This document shows positions 16,323 through 25,219 of a stretch of DNA of 64,000 bases, one piece after another. Origin of the DNA: G963666895 sp963666895 (GTDB lineage: Bacteria; Desulfobacterota; Desulfovibrionia; Desulfovibrionales; Desulfovibrionaceae); contig CAXXNS010000010.1 of NCBI GenBank assembly GCA_963666895.2, positions 558,001-622,000 of the forward strand. The letters are read 5' to 3'. Below the pieces are notes generated by a model. The model worked only from the letters and a program-made list of their open reading frames with translations, searched no databases and had not been told where the DNA came from. Position numbers and translations under genes: made by a program. Each line of letters starts with the position of its first letter. The stretch's first letter is position 1.

Positions 16323-17122
16323 TGGTCGGCTCCTGGGTCGGGGGAGGGCTTCAGGATGCGGGCCAGGGCCTGCTCCAGTTCGTCCAGCCGGTCCATGAGT
16401 CCTGACTTCCGGGACACGGCCAGGTGCAGGTCCACGGGCGCATCCAGGACCAAAGGGCATTCTTCCAGGGCCCGCTCCGGCCCGGCCTGGGGCCGCCACC
16501 AGCGCCCGGCTCCTTCATCCAGTCCGGCCAGATCGGCCTTGCCCGCCAGCACCAGCCTGAGCGCGTCCAGGGGCGTGTCCACCAGCCGCAGGGAAGAAGT
16601 GCGGGCCGTGACCAGCCGTCCGGACGGATCGTTTCGGTCCACGACGATTGTCTTGCCGTAGAGGTCCCTGGTCTCGGCCACGGGCCGCTTGCCCGGTCGG
16701 GTGAACAGGATGGTCGGCCCGGCCTGTCTCAGGGGCGGCGTCACGAATACCAGGAAATCCTGGCGCTCGGGCGTTATGGCCAGCCCGGCCATGAGGTCGG
16801 CCTTGCCCTGGTACAGCAGGTCCTCGCAACGGTCTTCATTGGGATTGGGCCGGCAATCCGGGCAGGGCTTGCCCGGGCGAAGGGCCTGATACAGGCCCGG
16901 ACGGCAGCGCTGAAAGCGCAGGTCCAGGTCCAGCTGTCCGGCCAATTGCCGGAGCAGGTCCGCGTCCTGGCCGATGGGACTCGTCCCATCCCACTGGTAG
17001 GCGGGCGGGCTGTCGGGCCAGGCAACCACCACGGGCTCACCAGCCGGCACGCTCTGACCCGTGAGGACCAGGATGCAGGCGGCCAGGGCCAGCGTGCGCA
17101 GGAAGCGGGCAGCAGGGATCAT
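16319..17122 (-). CDS. Periplasmic solute-binding protein family 3-like
   Basis: 267 aa. Signal peptide (FLRTLALAACILVLTGQSVPA), then a bacterial extracellular solute-binding protein family 3 fold: SPIGQDADLLRQLAGQLDLD near residue 50, GKADLMAGLAITPERQDF near 110, and DLYGKTIVVDRNDPSGRLV in the second lobe. A Cys-containing segment (KPCPDCRPNPNEDRCED) is unusual and may form a disulfide. No transporter permease or ATPase genes are adjacent, so it may be an orphan receptor-type binder. It overlaps the sirtuin gene by four bases. Confidence 0.85.
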   Translation of the reverse strand: MIPAARFLRTLALAACILVLTGQSVPAGEPVVVAWPDSPPAYQWDGTSPIGQDADLLRQLAGQLDLDLRFQRCRPGLYQALRPGKPCPDCRPNPNEDRCEDLLYQGKADLMAGLAITPERQDFLVFVTPPLRQAGPTILFTRPGKRPVAETRDLYGKTIVVDRNDPSGRLVTARTSSLRLVDTPLDALRLVLAGKADLAGLDEGAGRWWRPQAGPERALEECPLVLDAPVDLHLAVSRKSGLMDRLDELEQALARILKPSPDPGADQ

Positions 17123-17165
17123 GGTTCAGGGTAGCGTGGAGCCGAGTTCTTGGTCAATGAGACCG

Positions 17166-17591
17166 TCACAGGTGGGCACGGGTCCATCTCTCGATGTCCG
17201 ATGCGCCCATGGCTCCGGGCTGGCGGGCCGTTTCCCGGCCGTCCCGGAACAGGACCAGGGTGGGGATGGACTGGACTTGGAAGCGCTGGGCCAGGTCCGG
17301 GTTGGCCTGGGTATCCACCTTGGCCAGGACCACGTTCGGGTGCAGCCGGGCCGCGGCCTGTTCGAACTGGGGCGCCATCTGGCGGCAGGGGCCGCACCAG
17401 GGGGCCCAGAAGTCCACCAGCACGGGCAGGCCCCCCTTGGCCAGGAGCCGGTCCAGGCCCTGGGCGTCGAGAAGCCGGGGCGCGGGCGGGAGCACCTCCC
17501 GGCCGCATTTGCCGCAACGGGCCGCGTCGGCCCGGGAAAGGTCCACGTTGTTCACGGCCCCGCAGGCGGGGCAGACGGTGTTCGTGTTCAT
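17166..17591 (-). CDS. trxC: Thioredoxin 2 (TrxC-type, zinc-binding N-terminus)
   Basis: 141 aa. N-terminal zinc ribbon with CPAC and CGKC, then a thioredoxin domain with active site FWAPWCGPCR near residue 62 and cis-Pro segment SIPTLVLF. Thioredoxin 2 reduces disulfides and is often linked to oxidative stress. ATG 17591 is chosen over an upstream frame start because GGAGG lies 5 bases before it. Single gene, between the solute-binding gene and the thioesterase gene. Confidence 0.92.
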   Translation of the reverse strand: MNTNTVCPACGAVNNVDLSRADAARCGKCGREVLPPAPRLLDAQGLDRLLAKGGLPVLVDFWAPWCGPCRQMAPQFEQAAARLHPNVVLAKVDTQANPDLAQRFQVQSIPTLVLFRDGRETARQPGAMGASDIERWTRAHL

Positions 17592-17667
17592 GAAAACCTC
17601 CGTGCGGAAAAAGATAAGCACGGAGGCTGGGGCGGCAAGCCCGTTCAGCTCATGACCTCGCCCACGT

Positions 17668-18087
17668 CTAGTCCATGACCAGGAAGGTGGCCGTGGCCAG
17701 GGCCAGGGCCTGGCCGGATTGGTTCACGGCCTCGGCCTCCAGGAATTGGACCCGGCTGCCCGCCTTGACCACCCGGCCCGTGGCCGTGATCTCGTCTCCG
17801 GGCCTGGCCGGGCGGAAGAAGCGCACCTCCAGGTTGGTGGTGGCCACCTTGCGGCCCTGGTCCACCCCGGCCCTGGCGATGGCCGCGTGGGCCATGGCCT
17901 CGTCCAGCATGGTGGCCAGGACGCCCCCGGCCACGATGCCCGCGCCCTGGATGGTGGCCGGGTTGGGGGGCAGGCGCAGCACGGCCTTGTCCTGGTCGAT
18001 GTGGTCGATGAGCACGCCCAGGCTGGCGAACAGGGCGTTCACGGTCTGGCCGGGCTGCTGCACGGCCTCGAGGTAGGGGATCGTCAT
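17668..18087 (-). CDS. Hotdog-fold thioesterase (PaaI-like)
   Basis: 139 aa. Hotdog thioesterase pattern: QGAGIVAGGVLATMLDEAMAHA-type helix (residues about 47-68) preceded by LPPNPATIQG, then the strand TTNLEVRFFRPARPGDEI and ATGRVVKAGSRV. Members hydrolyse acyl- or aryl-CoA thioesters; the substrate is unknown here. ATG 18087 overlaps the stop of the lipoprotein gene by four bases (ATGA), so they are co-translated. Confidence 0.88.
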   Translation of the reverse strand: MTIPYLEAVQQPGQTVNALFASLGVLIDHIDQDKAVLRLPPNPATIQGAGIVAGGVLATMLDEAMAHAAIARAGVDQGRKVATTNLEVRFFRPARPGDEITATGRVVKAGSRVQFLEAEAVNQSGQALALATATFLVMD

Positions 18088-18572
18088 GCAGGGTCTCCAG
18101 GGTCTTCTCGATACAGGAACAGGACGCGGGTGATGATGCCGGTGGGCTTGTCGTACAGGATCAGGGCGTCGTAGCGCTGGGACGGGGTGTAGACGCAGAC
18201 TCCGGCCACGTGCTCGTACAGGCGCACGAAAAAGGTGAACATTTCCTCCAGGATGCCGCGCTCGTCATAGACCTCGGGCGCCGCCTGGACCTTGCCCCCG
18301 TACTCCTCCACGGCCGCGAACCATTTGTCCATGCGTTCCGGGATGTTGTTCAGGATGATGGCGGCCGGGAAGGTGACCGTGACCTGGGGGTGGGACACGC
18401 CCATGGCCCGGGACAGCTTGCGGTCGAAGGTCAGGGAGTCGTAGAACTCCAGCCCGGCCGGTACATCCTCGCCCGGAGCGGGCACGTAGCGGCCCGAGCC
18501 GCAACAGCCGGACAGGATCAGGGTCATGGCCAGGACAACAAGGAAGGCCAGGAGGCGGGATTGGGTGCGCAT
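18084..18572 (-). CDS. Lipoprotein of unknown function
   Basis: 162 aa. A clean lipoprotein signal ends in LILSGCC (Cys22). The mature protein has a mixed alpha/beta composition with a block VTFPAAIILNNIPERMDKWF; no family recognised. Start chosen at ATG 18572 because the signal peptide begins there and GGGAGTC lies upstream. It overlaps the thioesterase gene by four bases. Confidence 0.78.
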   Translation of the reverse strand: MRTQSRLLAFLVVLAMTLILSGCCGSGRYVPAPGEDVPAGLEFYDSLTFDRKLSRAMGVSHPQVTVTFPAAIILNNIPERMDKWFAAVEEYGGKVQAAPEVYDERGILEEMFTFFVRLYEHVAGVCVYTPSQRYDALILYDKPTGIITRVLFLYREDPGDPA

Positions 18573-18799
18573 GGCGGACTCCCGGGTTTGTGGCAACGTA
18601 CCTGAAAACACGGCCCAAGGCGAGGGGCGCGACGGCGGTCGATTTGAATCGTACGCTATATAAAAAATCGTCAACCGGCTATGCAGTCGGGAATTCGGGT
18701 TTTCCTTGTTCCTTGTCACGAAGCGTGCTACCTCGCGGGCGTGGGCCCGGACCCGGCTCAGAACCCGGCCCGCACATCCTGACCGCCACGGAGAGACCC

Positions 18800-19330
18800 A
18801 TGACCCGACGCATCCCCATGTTGGCGCTCATCGCGCCCGTCCTGCTTGTTCTGCTTTCGGCCTGCGGTTCGGACACCATGTCCGGATACCAGCGCTACGA
18901 GGACGACAAGAACGGGTTTGCCCTGCAATACCCCGAGGACTGGGAGCAGCTCCACGGCACGGGCGCGTTGGTGACCTTCATGGCTCCGGCCGAACCCGGC
19001 TCGCCGGGGCGGCCCAACGCCACCGTGACCATGGAGCCCGTGCCCGGGGACATGACGCCCGAGGCCTACCTGGAGCGGGCCAAGCCCCTGCTGGCCCAGC
19101 TGCTGCCCAAGTATGCGTTCGGGGACCAGGAGTCCGTGAAGGTGGGCGGCGTGGACGCGGTGCGCTACACCTACACCATCGAGATTCAGGAACACCGCAT
19201 GAACCTGGTGGGCTACGCCCTGCTGACCAACAACAAGGCCTACGTCATCACCGCGGGCGCCCTGGCCGACCAGTACGAGCGCTACGCCGACACCTTTGAG
19301 AAGATTTGCCGGAGCATGGAGATTCTGTAG
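18800..19330 (+). CDS. Lipoprotein with PsbP/DUF1795-like domain
   Basis: 176 aa. Lipobox LLSAC near residue 17. The mature part starts YEDDKNGFALQYPEDWEQ, typical of PsbP-like/DUF1795 domains, and has the strand pattern GGVDAVRYTYTIEIQEHRM and later DTFEKICRSMEIL that ends this fold. Such lipoproteins are widespread; function is usually unknown. SD GGAGAGACC. It starts its own transcript and faces a convergent gene after six bases. Confidence 0.82.
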   Translation: MTRRIPMLALIAPVLLVLLSACGSDTMSGYQRYEDDKNGFALQYPEDWEQLHGTGALVTFMAPAEPGSPGRPNATVTMEPVPGDMTPEAYLERAKPLLAQLLPKYAFGDQESVKVGGVDAVRYTYTIEIQEHRMNLVGYALLTNNKAYVITAGALADQYERYADTFEKICRSMEIL

Positions 19331-19335
19331 CCGGA

Positions 19336-19725
19336 TCAGCGGTAGAGCGGGGATTTCTCGATCAGGTCCAGGATGATGAGCGAGGTCTTCATGGGCTGCA
19401 AGGCCTCCTCGCCCAGGTTGTCCAGGATGAATTCCTTGAGGGGCAGGATGGTGGCTTTGAGGCGTTGGATTCCGGCCTCTTCGATGTTGTAGACCGTGTC
19501 CAGCACGTCCAGGAGCATCTCTTCCAGGTCGCTCCGGTATTCCGTGTAATAGCGCAGGGTTTCGCGCACCTTGAGCAGTCCGAAGACCACGGACTCCAGC
19601 TCGGTGTAGTTGCGGCCCCACACGTCTCCGGAACGGAAATGGGGGCGTTTGGGCGGCTCCGCGGGCGGGCGGGTCAGTTGGTGGCGCTTGCGCCGGAAAT
19701 CGTCCAGGGCGATGACGTTGGACAT
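19336..19725 (-). CDS. Conserved hypothetical cytosolic protein
   Basis: 129 aa, helical and acidic, with a basic N-terminus (DDFRRKRHQL). No signal or membrane segment and no recognised family. Start at ATG 19725 (MSNVIALDDF) has GAGGAGACC just upstream. Convergent with the PsbP-like gene and divergent from the gene at 19856. Confidence 0.72.
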   Translation of the reverse strand: MSNVIALDDFRRKRHQLTRPPAEPPKRPHFRSGDVWGRNYTELESVVFGLLKVRETLRYYTEYRSDLEEMLLDVLDTVYNIEEAGIQRLKATILPLKEFILDNLGEEALQPMKTSLIILDLIEKSPLYR

Positions 19726-19855
19726 GGTCTCCTCAAGACGGCCGGATTTTCCATCCTTCCTCCTCATCGGCCGTTGAGCAGAGAACTTAACCTTTCCCGG
19801 CTGCCCGTGGCTTTTCGCAGGGAATTTCGGTAGGCTCGGGGCTCGAGGAGCGGCC

Positions 19856-20926
19856 ATGCACCTGAACGCGCCCCTGCACCCTGATCCGGACTACCTGGCC
19901 CTGCTGGCGGACAACGCCGACCGGGTGCGGGTGCTGCATTTCGGCCTGGACCGGGCCGAGGCGGCCGACGCCCGGGTGCGGCTCAAGGACCGCCACCTGG
20001 AGGACTGGACCCGAGCCCTGGCCGCGCTGTCTACGGGGCAGGCCGCCTACGTCCTGCTCAACGCCCGGTTCCACGGGCCGGACCGGCTGGCTCCCGAGTC
20101 CCTGTCCCGGCTGGCCGGGGTGCTGGAAGCCCTGGCCGACCAGCCGAACTTCGCCGGCCTGGTGTACGCGGACGCCTACTTTCTCAACGGGCTGTCCCGG
20201 GTGCTGCCCGCCTCCCTGAACCGCTTGCAGGCCGTGCCCAGCGTCAACTGCGAAATCGACTCCTTGGCCAAGGCCCGGGCCCACCTGGACCTGGTGGAGC
20301 GGGCCGGGTTCGCGCCCCCGAGCCATCTGGTCCTGGACCGCGGCCTGAACCGGGAGCCCGGACGATTGGCAGAGGTGGCCGAGGGTATCCGCAGGCTGGT
20401 CCCGGGCGTGGAGCTGGAGCTCTTGGCCAACGAGGGCTGCTTGCGCGCCTGTCCGTTCCGCCCGGCCCACGAGTCCGTGGTGGCGGCCTGGCACGCGGGC
20501 GCGGCCCAGGACACCTTCGCCCTGAACCGCGACCTGGGCTGTTTGGGCCTGTTCGCGGCCGAGCCGTGGCGCATCTTCGCCTCGCCGTTCATCCGGCCCG
20601 AGGACGCCCGCCGTTACGAGGGGCTGGTGGACGGGCTCAAGGTCTGCGGCCGCAACCGGGGCGGGGCCGGGTTCCTGTCGCGCGCGGTCCGGGCCTGGCT
20701 GGACGGGCGATACCAGGGCAACCTGCTGGAGATCCTGGACACCCTGGGCGAGTTCGAGGACCGCTTCCTCGTGCCCAACCAGAACCTGCCGGAAAACTAC
20801 TTTTCCCTGACCTCGGATTGTGCTAGCGATTGTAACGAATGCTCCGTTTGCCGGGGCCTGGCCGACCGCCATCTTGTCAGGCGGCCGCCCGGACCCGGAA
20901 GCCTGGGTGGCGAGGTGAGGCCGTAA
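19856..20926 (+). CDS. U32-like TIM-barrel protein with cysteine clusters
   Basis: 356 aa. The stretch ELLANEGCLRACPFRPAHE near residue 182 resembles the Cys-containing signature of peptidase U32-type hydroxylases, and FIRPEDARRYEGLVDGLKVCGR near 240 fits a beta-alpha strand with a further Cys. The C-terminus carries CASDCNECSVC, adding four cysteines, so an Fe-S cluster is likely. No family is assigned with confidence. The start uses ATG 19856 with GAGGAGCGG upstream. The TPR gene follows after 14 bases and is probably co-transcribed. Confidence 0.6.
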   Translation: MHLNAPLHPDPDYLALLADNADRVRVLHFGLDRAEAADARVRLKDRHLEDWTRALAALSTGQAAYVLLNARFHGPDRLAPESLSRLAGVLEALADQPNFAGLVYADAYFLNGLSRVLPASLNRLQAVPSVNCEIDSLAKARAHLDLVERAGFAPPSHLVLDRGLNREPGRLAEVAEGIRRLVPGVELELLANEGCLRACPFRPAHESVVAAWHAGAAQDTFALNRDLGCLGLFAAEPWRIFASPFIRPEDARRYEGLVDGLKVCGRNRGGAGFLSRAVRAWLDGRYQGNLLEILDTLGEFEDRFLVPNQNLPENYFSLTSDCASDCNECSVCRGLADRHLVRRPPGPGSLGGEVRP

Positions 20927-20940
20927 CCAGGAGGAGCCTG

Positions 20941-22335
20941 ATGCGTACCTCTCCCCCGGGTCCGGCCCGTTTCCATTATCCCCTCAGTATTCCTTTGTGT
21001 TTTTGTTTAGGCACGTTGTTGGCCGCGCTGCTGGTGGCCGGTCCGGCACCGCCGGGGTGGTGCGGCCAGGGCGCGGTCAAGACGTTTACCTCCACCCTGC
21101 GCCAGCCCTTCGGCGGCAGCCAGTCCCCGGACGACGCCCGCACAGCGGCCATCACCCGGGCCAAGCGCATGGCCCTGGAGCAGGCCGGGACCTATATGGA
21201 GAGCCTGTCCGTGGTCCGGGACGCGGCCCTGGACCAGGAGGAAATCCTGGCCGTCACGGCCGGGGTGTCCAAGGTGGAGGTGCTCGAGGAGCGCAAGTAC
21301 CTGGAGGGCGACCAGTTCGGCCTGGAGATCACGGCCCGGGTGACCGTGGACACCACGGTGCTCGAGGAGCGGGTGGCCAAGCTGCTGGAGGACCGGGCCC
21401 ACCTGGAGGAACTTCAGGCCGCCCAGGTCCGGGAAAAGGAACTCCTGGCCCGGGTGGAGGCCTTGGAGCAGGAGAACGAGTCCCTGGCCGACAAGGTGGG
21501 GTCCGTTCGCACCCAGGCGGGCAAGGAGACCGTGCAGCACGGCTTCCGCACCGCCTCCATGCAGCTGACCGCGGTGGACCATTTCCAGGCCGCCCTGCGG
21601 CTGTGGCGGGACGGCAGCTTCAGCGACCCGCGCCAGGCCCTGGAGGCCCTTGACCGGGCTCTGTTCCTGGACCCGGAGTACGCCGAGGCCTTCAACAACC
21701 GGGGCATCGCCCACGGCCAGCTGGGCCGGTTCCGCAACGCGGTGGCCGACTTCACCGCGGCCCTGCGCCTGGACCCGGGCCGCAGCGGGGTCTACCTGGC
21801 CAACCTGGGCTACGCCCACCTGCGGCTGGGCGACCACGAGCAGGCCGTGGCCGACTGCACCCAGGCCCTGCGCACCAGCCCGGACAACCCCATGACCCTG
21901 TGCAACCGCGGGCTGGCCCTGTGGGAGCTGGGGCAGGTGGAGGCCGCGCTCAAGGACTTCGACTCGGCCATCCGCATCCGGCCGGACTATGCCCAGGCCT
22001 GGTTCAACCGGGGTTTTGTCCTGGACCGGCTGGGCCAGACCAGGAAGGCCCTGGCCGACTACACCCGCAGCCTGTCCCTCAACGACCGCCTGCCCCAGGC
22101 TTGGTTCAACCACGGCATGCTGTCCCTGCGGCTGGGCAACCTGGACGTTGCCGTTTCCGACTTCTCCACGTATCTGGACTTGGTGCCCGACGACGTGGAC
22201 GCCCTGCTCATGCGGGGCAGAATCTTCGCCAGCCAGGGGTACGACCGACAGATGTGCGTTGACTACGCGGCCGCCTGCCGCCTCGGATTCTGCAAGAATC
22301 TGCATCATGCCCGCACGGAGGGGGCCTGCCGTTGA
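20941..22335 (+). CDS. Exported TPR protein with N-terminal LPP20/FlgP-like domain
   Basis: 464 aa. Hydrophobic N-terminal signal (about residues 15-38), then a domain with ARTAAITRAKRMALEQAGTY and FGLEITARVTVDTTVLEER that resembles LPP20/FlgP/FlgT-type domains, a short coiled coil (about 150-185), and about seven tetratricopeptide repeats from residue 220 (AFNNRGIAHGQLGRFRNAVA and following). TPRs usually mediate protein contacts. SD AGGAGGAG fixes the ATG at 20941. The next TPR gene overlaps by four bases. Confidence 0.88.
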   Translation: MRTSPPGPARFHYPLSIPLCFCLGTLLAALLVAGPAPPGWCGQGAVKTFTSTLRQPFGGSQSPDDARTAAITRAKRMALEQAGTYMESLSVVRDAALDQEEILAVTAGVSKVEVLEERKYLEGDQFGLEITARVTVDTTVLEERVAKLLEDRAHLEELQAAQVREKELLARVEALEQENESLADKVGSVRTQAGKETVQHGFRTASMQLTAVDHFQAALRLWRDGSFSDPRQALEALDRALFLDPEYAEAFNNRGIAHGQLGRFRNAVADFTAALRLDPGRSGVYLANLGYAHLRLGDHEQAVADCTQALRTSPDNPMTLCNRGLALWELGQVEAALKDFDSAIRIRPDYAQAWFNRGFVLDRLGQTRKALADYTRSLSLNDRLPQAWFNHGMLSLRLGNLDVAVSDFSTYLDLVPDDVDALLMRGRIFASQGYDRQMCVDYAAACRLGFCKNLHHARTEGACR

Positions 22336-23183
22336 CCCGAACCCGAACCCTTTTGCATCCGCTGGCAATCCTGCTGGCCTTGTGCCTTTTGTTCCCTCTT
22401 TCGCCCGGCCATTGCCTGGCCCAGGACTCGGGAGAGGACCGGGCCGCAGAGCTTGACCGGATGGTTTCCGATAACCCGGAAAGCGTTGACCCGCTTTTGA
22501 ATCGGGCCATGTACCTGGCCGAGAACGGCCGCTTGGAGGACGCCCTGGCTGACCTGGATCGGGCCAAGGAACTGGACCCTGTCAACGGGGACGTACCCTA
22601 TGTGCGGGGCAATCTGCTGGCCGCCCGGGGCCGCACGGACGAAGCCCTGGTCCTGTTCGAGAAGGCCGCGCGGCTGGAACCCTCCCGGCCCGCGTTTCAC
22701 TATGCCCTGGGCATGGCACTGGTGGGGGCCAAGGAATTCAACCGGGCCTACAAGGCTTTTTCCGACGCCATCGTGCTGGAGCCCCGGTTCGAGGAGGCCT
22801 ACCACAGCCGGGGCGACCTGCTGGTGGCGGCCGGACGGCTGGAGGAGGCCAAGGACGACTATACGGCCCTCATCGCCCTGAACCCGAAGATTCCCATGTA
22901 TTACGTACTTCACGGCGACGTGCAGGCCAAGCTGGGCAACTACGCGGACGCGGTGGGCGACTTCTCCATGGCCCTGGCCATGGTGCCCGACTCCATCAAC
23001 GTGCGGAACCTGCGCGGGCTGGCCCTGGTGGAGCTCAACGACATGGATCTGGCCTGCAAGGACTTCCGGGCCTCCTGCGACCTGGGCGACTGCGCCGTGC
23101 TCGGCCAGCTCCAGGCCCGGGGGCACTGCCTGGGCGGGCAGGCCAGGCCGGAAACCGGGCCGGAAACCGAGCCCGCGCAATAA
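22332..23183 (+). CDS. Exported TPR-repeat protein
   Basis: 283 aa. Signal peptide (LAILLALCLLFPLSPGHCLA), then six or so TPRs (for example PLLNRAMYLAENGRLEDALA and YHSRGDLLVAAGRLEEAKDD). It ends with a Cys-containing region CKDFRASCDLGDC, also seen at the end of the preceding TPR protein (AACRLGFC), which suggests a duplicated family. TTG start overlapping the upstream TGA. Partner or cargo unknown; likely periplasmic. Confidence 0.85.
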   Translation: MTRTRTLLHPLAILLALCLLFPLSPGHCLAQDSGEDRAAELDRMVSDNPESVDPLLNRAMYLAENGRLEDALADLDRAKELDPVNGDVPYVRGNLLAARGRTDEALVLFEKAARLEPSRPAFHYALGMALVGAKEFNRAYKAFSDAIVLEPRFEEAYHSRGDLLVAAGRLEEAKDDYTALIALNPKIPMYYVLHGDVQAKLGNYADAVGDFSMALAMVPDSINVRNLRGLALVELNDMDLACKDFRASCDLGDCAVLGQLQARGHCLGGQARPETGPETEPAQ

Positions 23184-23204
23184 ACAGCCACCAACGGAGG
23201 AACC

Positions 23205-24038
23205 ATGGCCCAGGCCCTGAAGATCCTGCTGCTCATCGGGGCGGGGTACGTGGGCCTCTGCCTGCTGGTCTTCCTGTTCCAGTCGCGGCTGGTCTTCTTT
23301 CCCTCGGACGACCGGGCCGGAACCCCGGCCGACAAGGGCCTGGGTTTCGAGGAGGTCTGGCTGGACAGCCAGGGCAACCGGGTCCAGGCTTGGTTCGTGC
23401 CGGCCAAGGCTTCCAGGGGCGCGGTCCTGTTCTGCCACGGCAACGCGGGCAACATCACCCACCGGCTGGATACCTTGCGCATCCTGCACGGCCTGGGCAT
23501 GGACGTGCTCATCTTCGACTACCAGGGCTACGGGAGATCCCAGGGCAGCCCGGGCGAGAACGCGGCCTACGCGGACGCGCGCGCGGCCTGGGACTGGCTC
23601 ATGGCCCGGGGGGTCGAGCCGGGCCGGGTGGTGGTCATGGGCCGGTCTTTGGGCGGGGGCGTGGCCGCCGGTCTGGTGGACAGTCTGGACGTGAAGCCGG
23701 CCGGGCTGGTGCTGGAGTCCACCTTCACCTCGGTGGCGGACATGGGCGCGGCCCGCTTCCCTTATTTGCCCGTGCGCCTGCTCTGCCGCTATTCCTTCGA
23801 CACCCTGTCCCGCGTGGAGCGCGTGGCCTGCCCGGTGCTGGCCATCCACAGCCCGGACGACGACATCGTGCCCTTTGCCCACGGTCAGGCCCTGTTCCAG
23901 GCCTTCCAACAGGCGGGCAAGGACGCGGACTTCCTGGATCTGTCCGGGGACCACAACTCGGGCTGGCTGGCCAGCGAAATCCGCTACGTTCAGGGGCTGG
24001 ACCGGTTCTTCAGCCGCGTCCTGCCTTCCGGAGACTGA
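23205..24038 (+). CDS. Alpha/beta hydrolase (Bem46/YfhR-like)
   Basis: 277 aa. One N-terminal membrane helix (ILLLIGAGYVGLCLLVFLFQ), then an alpha/beta hydrolase: oxyanion region LFCHGNAGNI near residue 80, nucleophile elbow VMGRSLGGG with Ser near 147, Asp in HSPDDDIVPF near 220 and His in SGDHNSGW near 250. The family is usually annotated as serine hydrolases of unknown substrate. SD GGAGGAACC. It is followed by the DUF2784 gene four bases later. Confidence 0.9.
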   Translation: MAQALKILLLIGAGYVGLCLLVFLFQSRLVFFPSDDRAGTPADKGLGFEEVWLDSQGNRVQAWFVPAKASRGAVLFCHGNAGNITHRLDTLRILHGLGMDVLIFDYQGYGRSQGSPGENAAYADARAAWDWLMARGVEPGRVVVMGRSLGGGVAAGLVDSLDVKPAGLVLESTFTSVADMGAARFPYLPVRLLCRYSFDTLSRVERVACPVLAIHSPDDDIVPFAHGQALFQAFQQAGKDADFLDLSGDHNSGWLASEIRYVQGLDRFFSRVLPSGD

Positions 24039-24041
24039 GCC

Positions 24042-24440
24042 GTGGAACGATTCCTGGCCGACGTGATCCTGTGCGTCCACGTGGCCTTTGCCGCGTACAA
24101 CGTGCTCGGCCTGGCCGTGATCTGGATCGGCCGGGCCCTGGGCAGACGCTTCGTGCACAACCCCTGGTTCCGGCTCAGCCATTTGGCGGCCATGGGCGCG
24201 GTGGTCCTGGAGGCGCTGGTCGGCATGGTCTGCCCCCTGACCGAGTGGGAGTACGGGTTGCGGGCCGCATCCGGGGAACCGGGCCGCTACGACCAGGGGT
24301 TCCTGCAGTACTGGGCCGAGCGGCTCTTCTATTTTGACTGGAGCCCGGCCGTGTTCACCTGGCTGTACGCGGGCTTTTTCGGGCTCATGGTCCTGACCGC
24401 CTTCCTGGTGCCCATCCGCTTCCGCCGGTCCGGTCCCTAG
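24042..24440 (+). CDS. DUF2784 family membrane protein
   Basis: 132 aa. Three or four hydrophobic segments and the conserved pattern VAFAAYNVLGLAVIWIG, then VCPLTEWEYGLR near residue 65, which is the DUF2784 hallmark. Function unknown. GTG start four bases after the hydrolase stop, so the two genes are a unit. Confidence 0.88.
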   Translation: MERFLADVILCVHVAFAAYNVLGLAVIWIGRALGRRFVHNPWFRLSHLAAMGAVVLEALVGMVCPLTEWEYGLRAASGEPGRYDQGFLQYWAERLFYFDWSPAVFTWLYAGFFGLMVLTAFLVPIRFRRSGP

Positions 24441-24549
24441 GCCGGAAAAACCTGCCGGTTCGGGAGGCTGTGTTTTTCACAACAAGCCGGAATACATATA
24501 TCTTTATTTTCCTGCACAGGAATTGCTGTACGCGGGCAGGAGGAACGCC

Positions 24550-24762
24550 ATGCACATCGTCAGCATAGAGCGGCAGGTGGGAACCCTGCCGATCAATGAG
24601 AATCTGGCCGAGGCCCTGCGCCAGGCCCGCCAGGCCAAGCCGGAAGCAGCGGAAATGGTCGGCCTGACCGATCTCACGGGCCTGGAAGAGGCCCATACCC
24701 TGGATGAGGCGCGGGTGGCCGCCCTGCTGGCCGATCCTCTCGAACAGGTTTCCAAGGGCTAA
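24550..24762 (+). CDS. Small soluble protein of unknown function
   Basis: 70 aa (MHIVSIERQVGTLPINENLA), acidic, with helices; no recognised family. The ATG at 24550 has a clear AGGAGG seven bases upstream, which decides the start. A terminator follows at 24790. The upstream region around 24480-24520 is AT-rich and may hold its promoter. Confidence 0.7.
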   Translation: MHIVSIERQVGTLPINENLAEALRQARQAKPEAAEMVGLTDLTGLEEAHTLDEARVAALLADPLEQVSKG

Positions 24763-24789
24763 CAAACTGAATTTTTTAAAGCGCGGCCG

Positions 24790-24838
24790 AGCGCCCCGAA
24801 ACCGGTCCCGATCTGGGCCGGGAGGGGCGCTATTTTTT
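24790..24838 (+). terminator. Rho-independent terminator after small gene
   Basis: AGCGCCCC (24790-24797) pairs with GGGGCGCT (24824-24831), enclosing a second short GC-rich stem, followed by ATTTTTT. It lies 28 bases after the stop of the gene at 24550. Confidence 0.85.
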
Positions 24839-24894
24839 ATCTCCAGGAGAAGCCGATGGTTGCGCGGGAACCCTTGTGTTTTGTGGTTTTCACG

Positions 24895-24924
24895 CTGGAC
24901 ACCGGGTTTTGGGGGGCGTATATT
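24895..24924 (+). promoter_or_regulatory. Promoter of candidate ncRNA 1
   Basis: CTGGAC (24895-24900), or TGGACA one base later, with an 18/17-base spacer and TATATT (24919-24924). The downstream ncRNA 2 promoter has the same two elements. Confidence 0.6.
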
Positions 24925-24930
24925 TGAATC

Positions 24931-25146
24931 GTGGCAAAAGGGTACCCTTCGTTATACACGGGCTTCGCCCTGAAACAGGAGGTGGAGGTATAGAACCGGA
25001 TTGGGATTTCAAACATGGCGAATTGAGTCGCCCTCAAATTGAAAATGCATAGTGTGCGCAGGGTGCTCTCGCAGGCCTCTCGGGATGGATCCAATCCCAA
25101 TTGGCCGGGGACCGACCGGACAATCCGGTAAGCGCACCTTTTTTTG
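24931..25146 (+). ncRNA. Candidate structured ncRNA 1 (possible 6S RNA)
   Basis: About 215 nt between a promoter and a T7 run (25139-25145). No credible protein is encoded. Pairings seen by eye: CAAAAGG near the 5' end with CCTTTTTTTG at the 3' end; a central helix CCGG-ATTGGGATT (24996-25008) with AATCCCAAT plus CCGG (25093-25108); GTGCGC (25054-25059) with GCGCAC (25132-25137); and small hairpins GGGC-TTC-GCCC and ACCGGA-CAA-TCCGGT. Ends that pair with each other, a long internal helix and this length are reminiscent of 6S RNA, but I do not recognise conserved 6S sequence. A second terminator (25185-25207) could extend the transcript. Confidence 0.6.
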
Positions 25147-25184
25147 TCCAAAATCAGCCGAACCGGCTTGGTCTTTTGCGTCGA

Positions 25185-25207
25185 CGCGCCTTTTGGGCGC
25201 GTTTTTT
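25185..25207 (+). terminator. Rho-independent terminator after ncRNA 1
   Basis: CGCGCC (25185-25190), loop TTTTG, GGCGCG (25196-25201), then six Ts. Plus-strand orientation; separates ncRNA 1 from the promoter of ncRNA 2. Confidence 0.85.
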
Positions 25208-25219
25208 CGTTTCCCGGAC

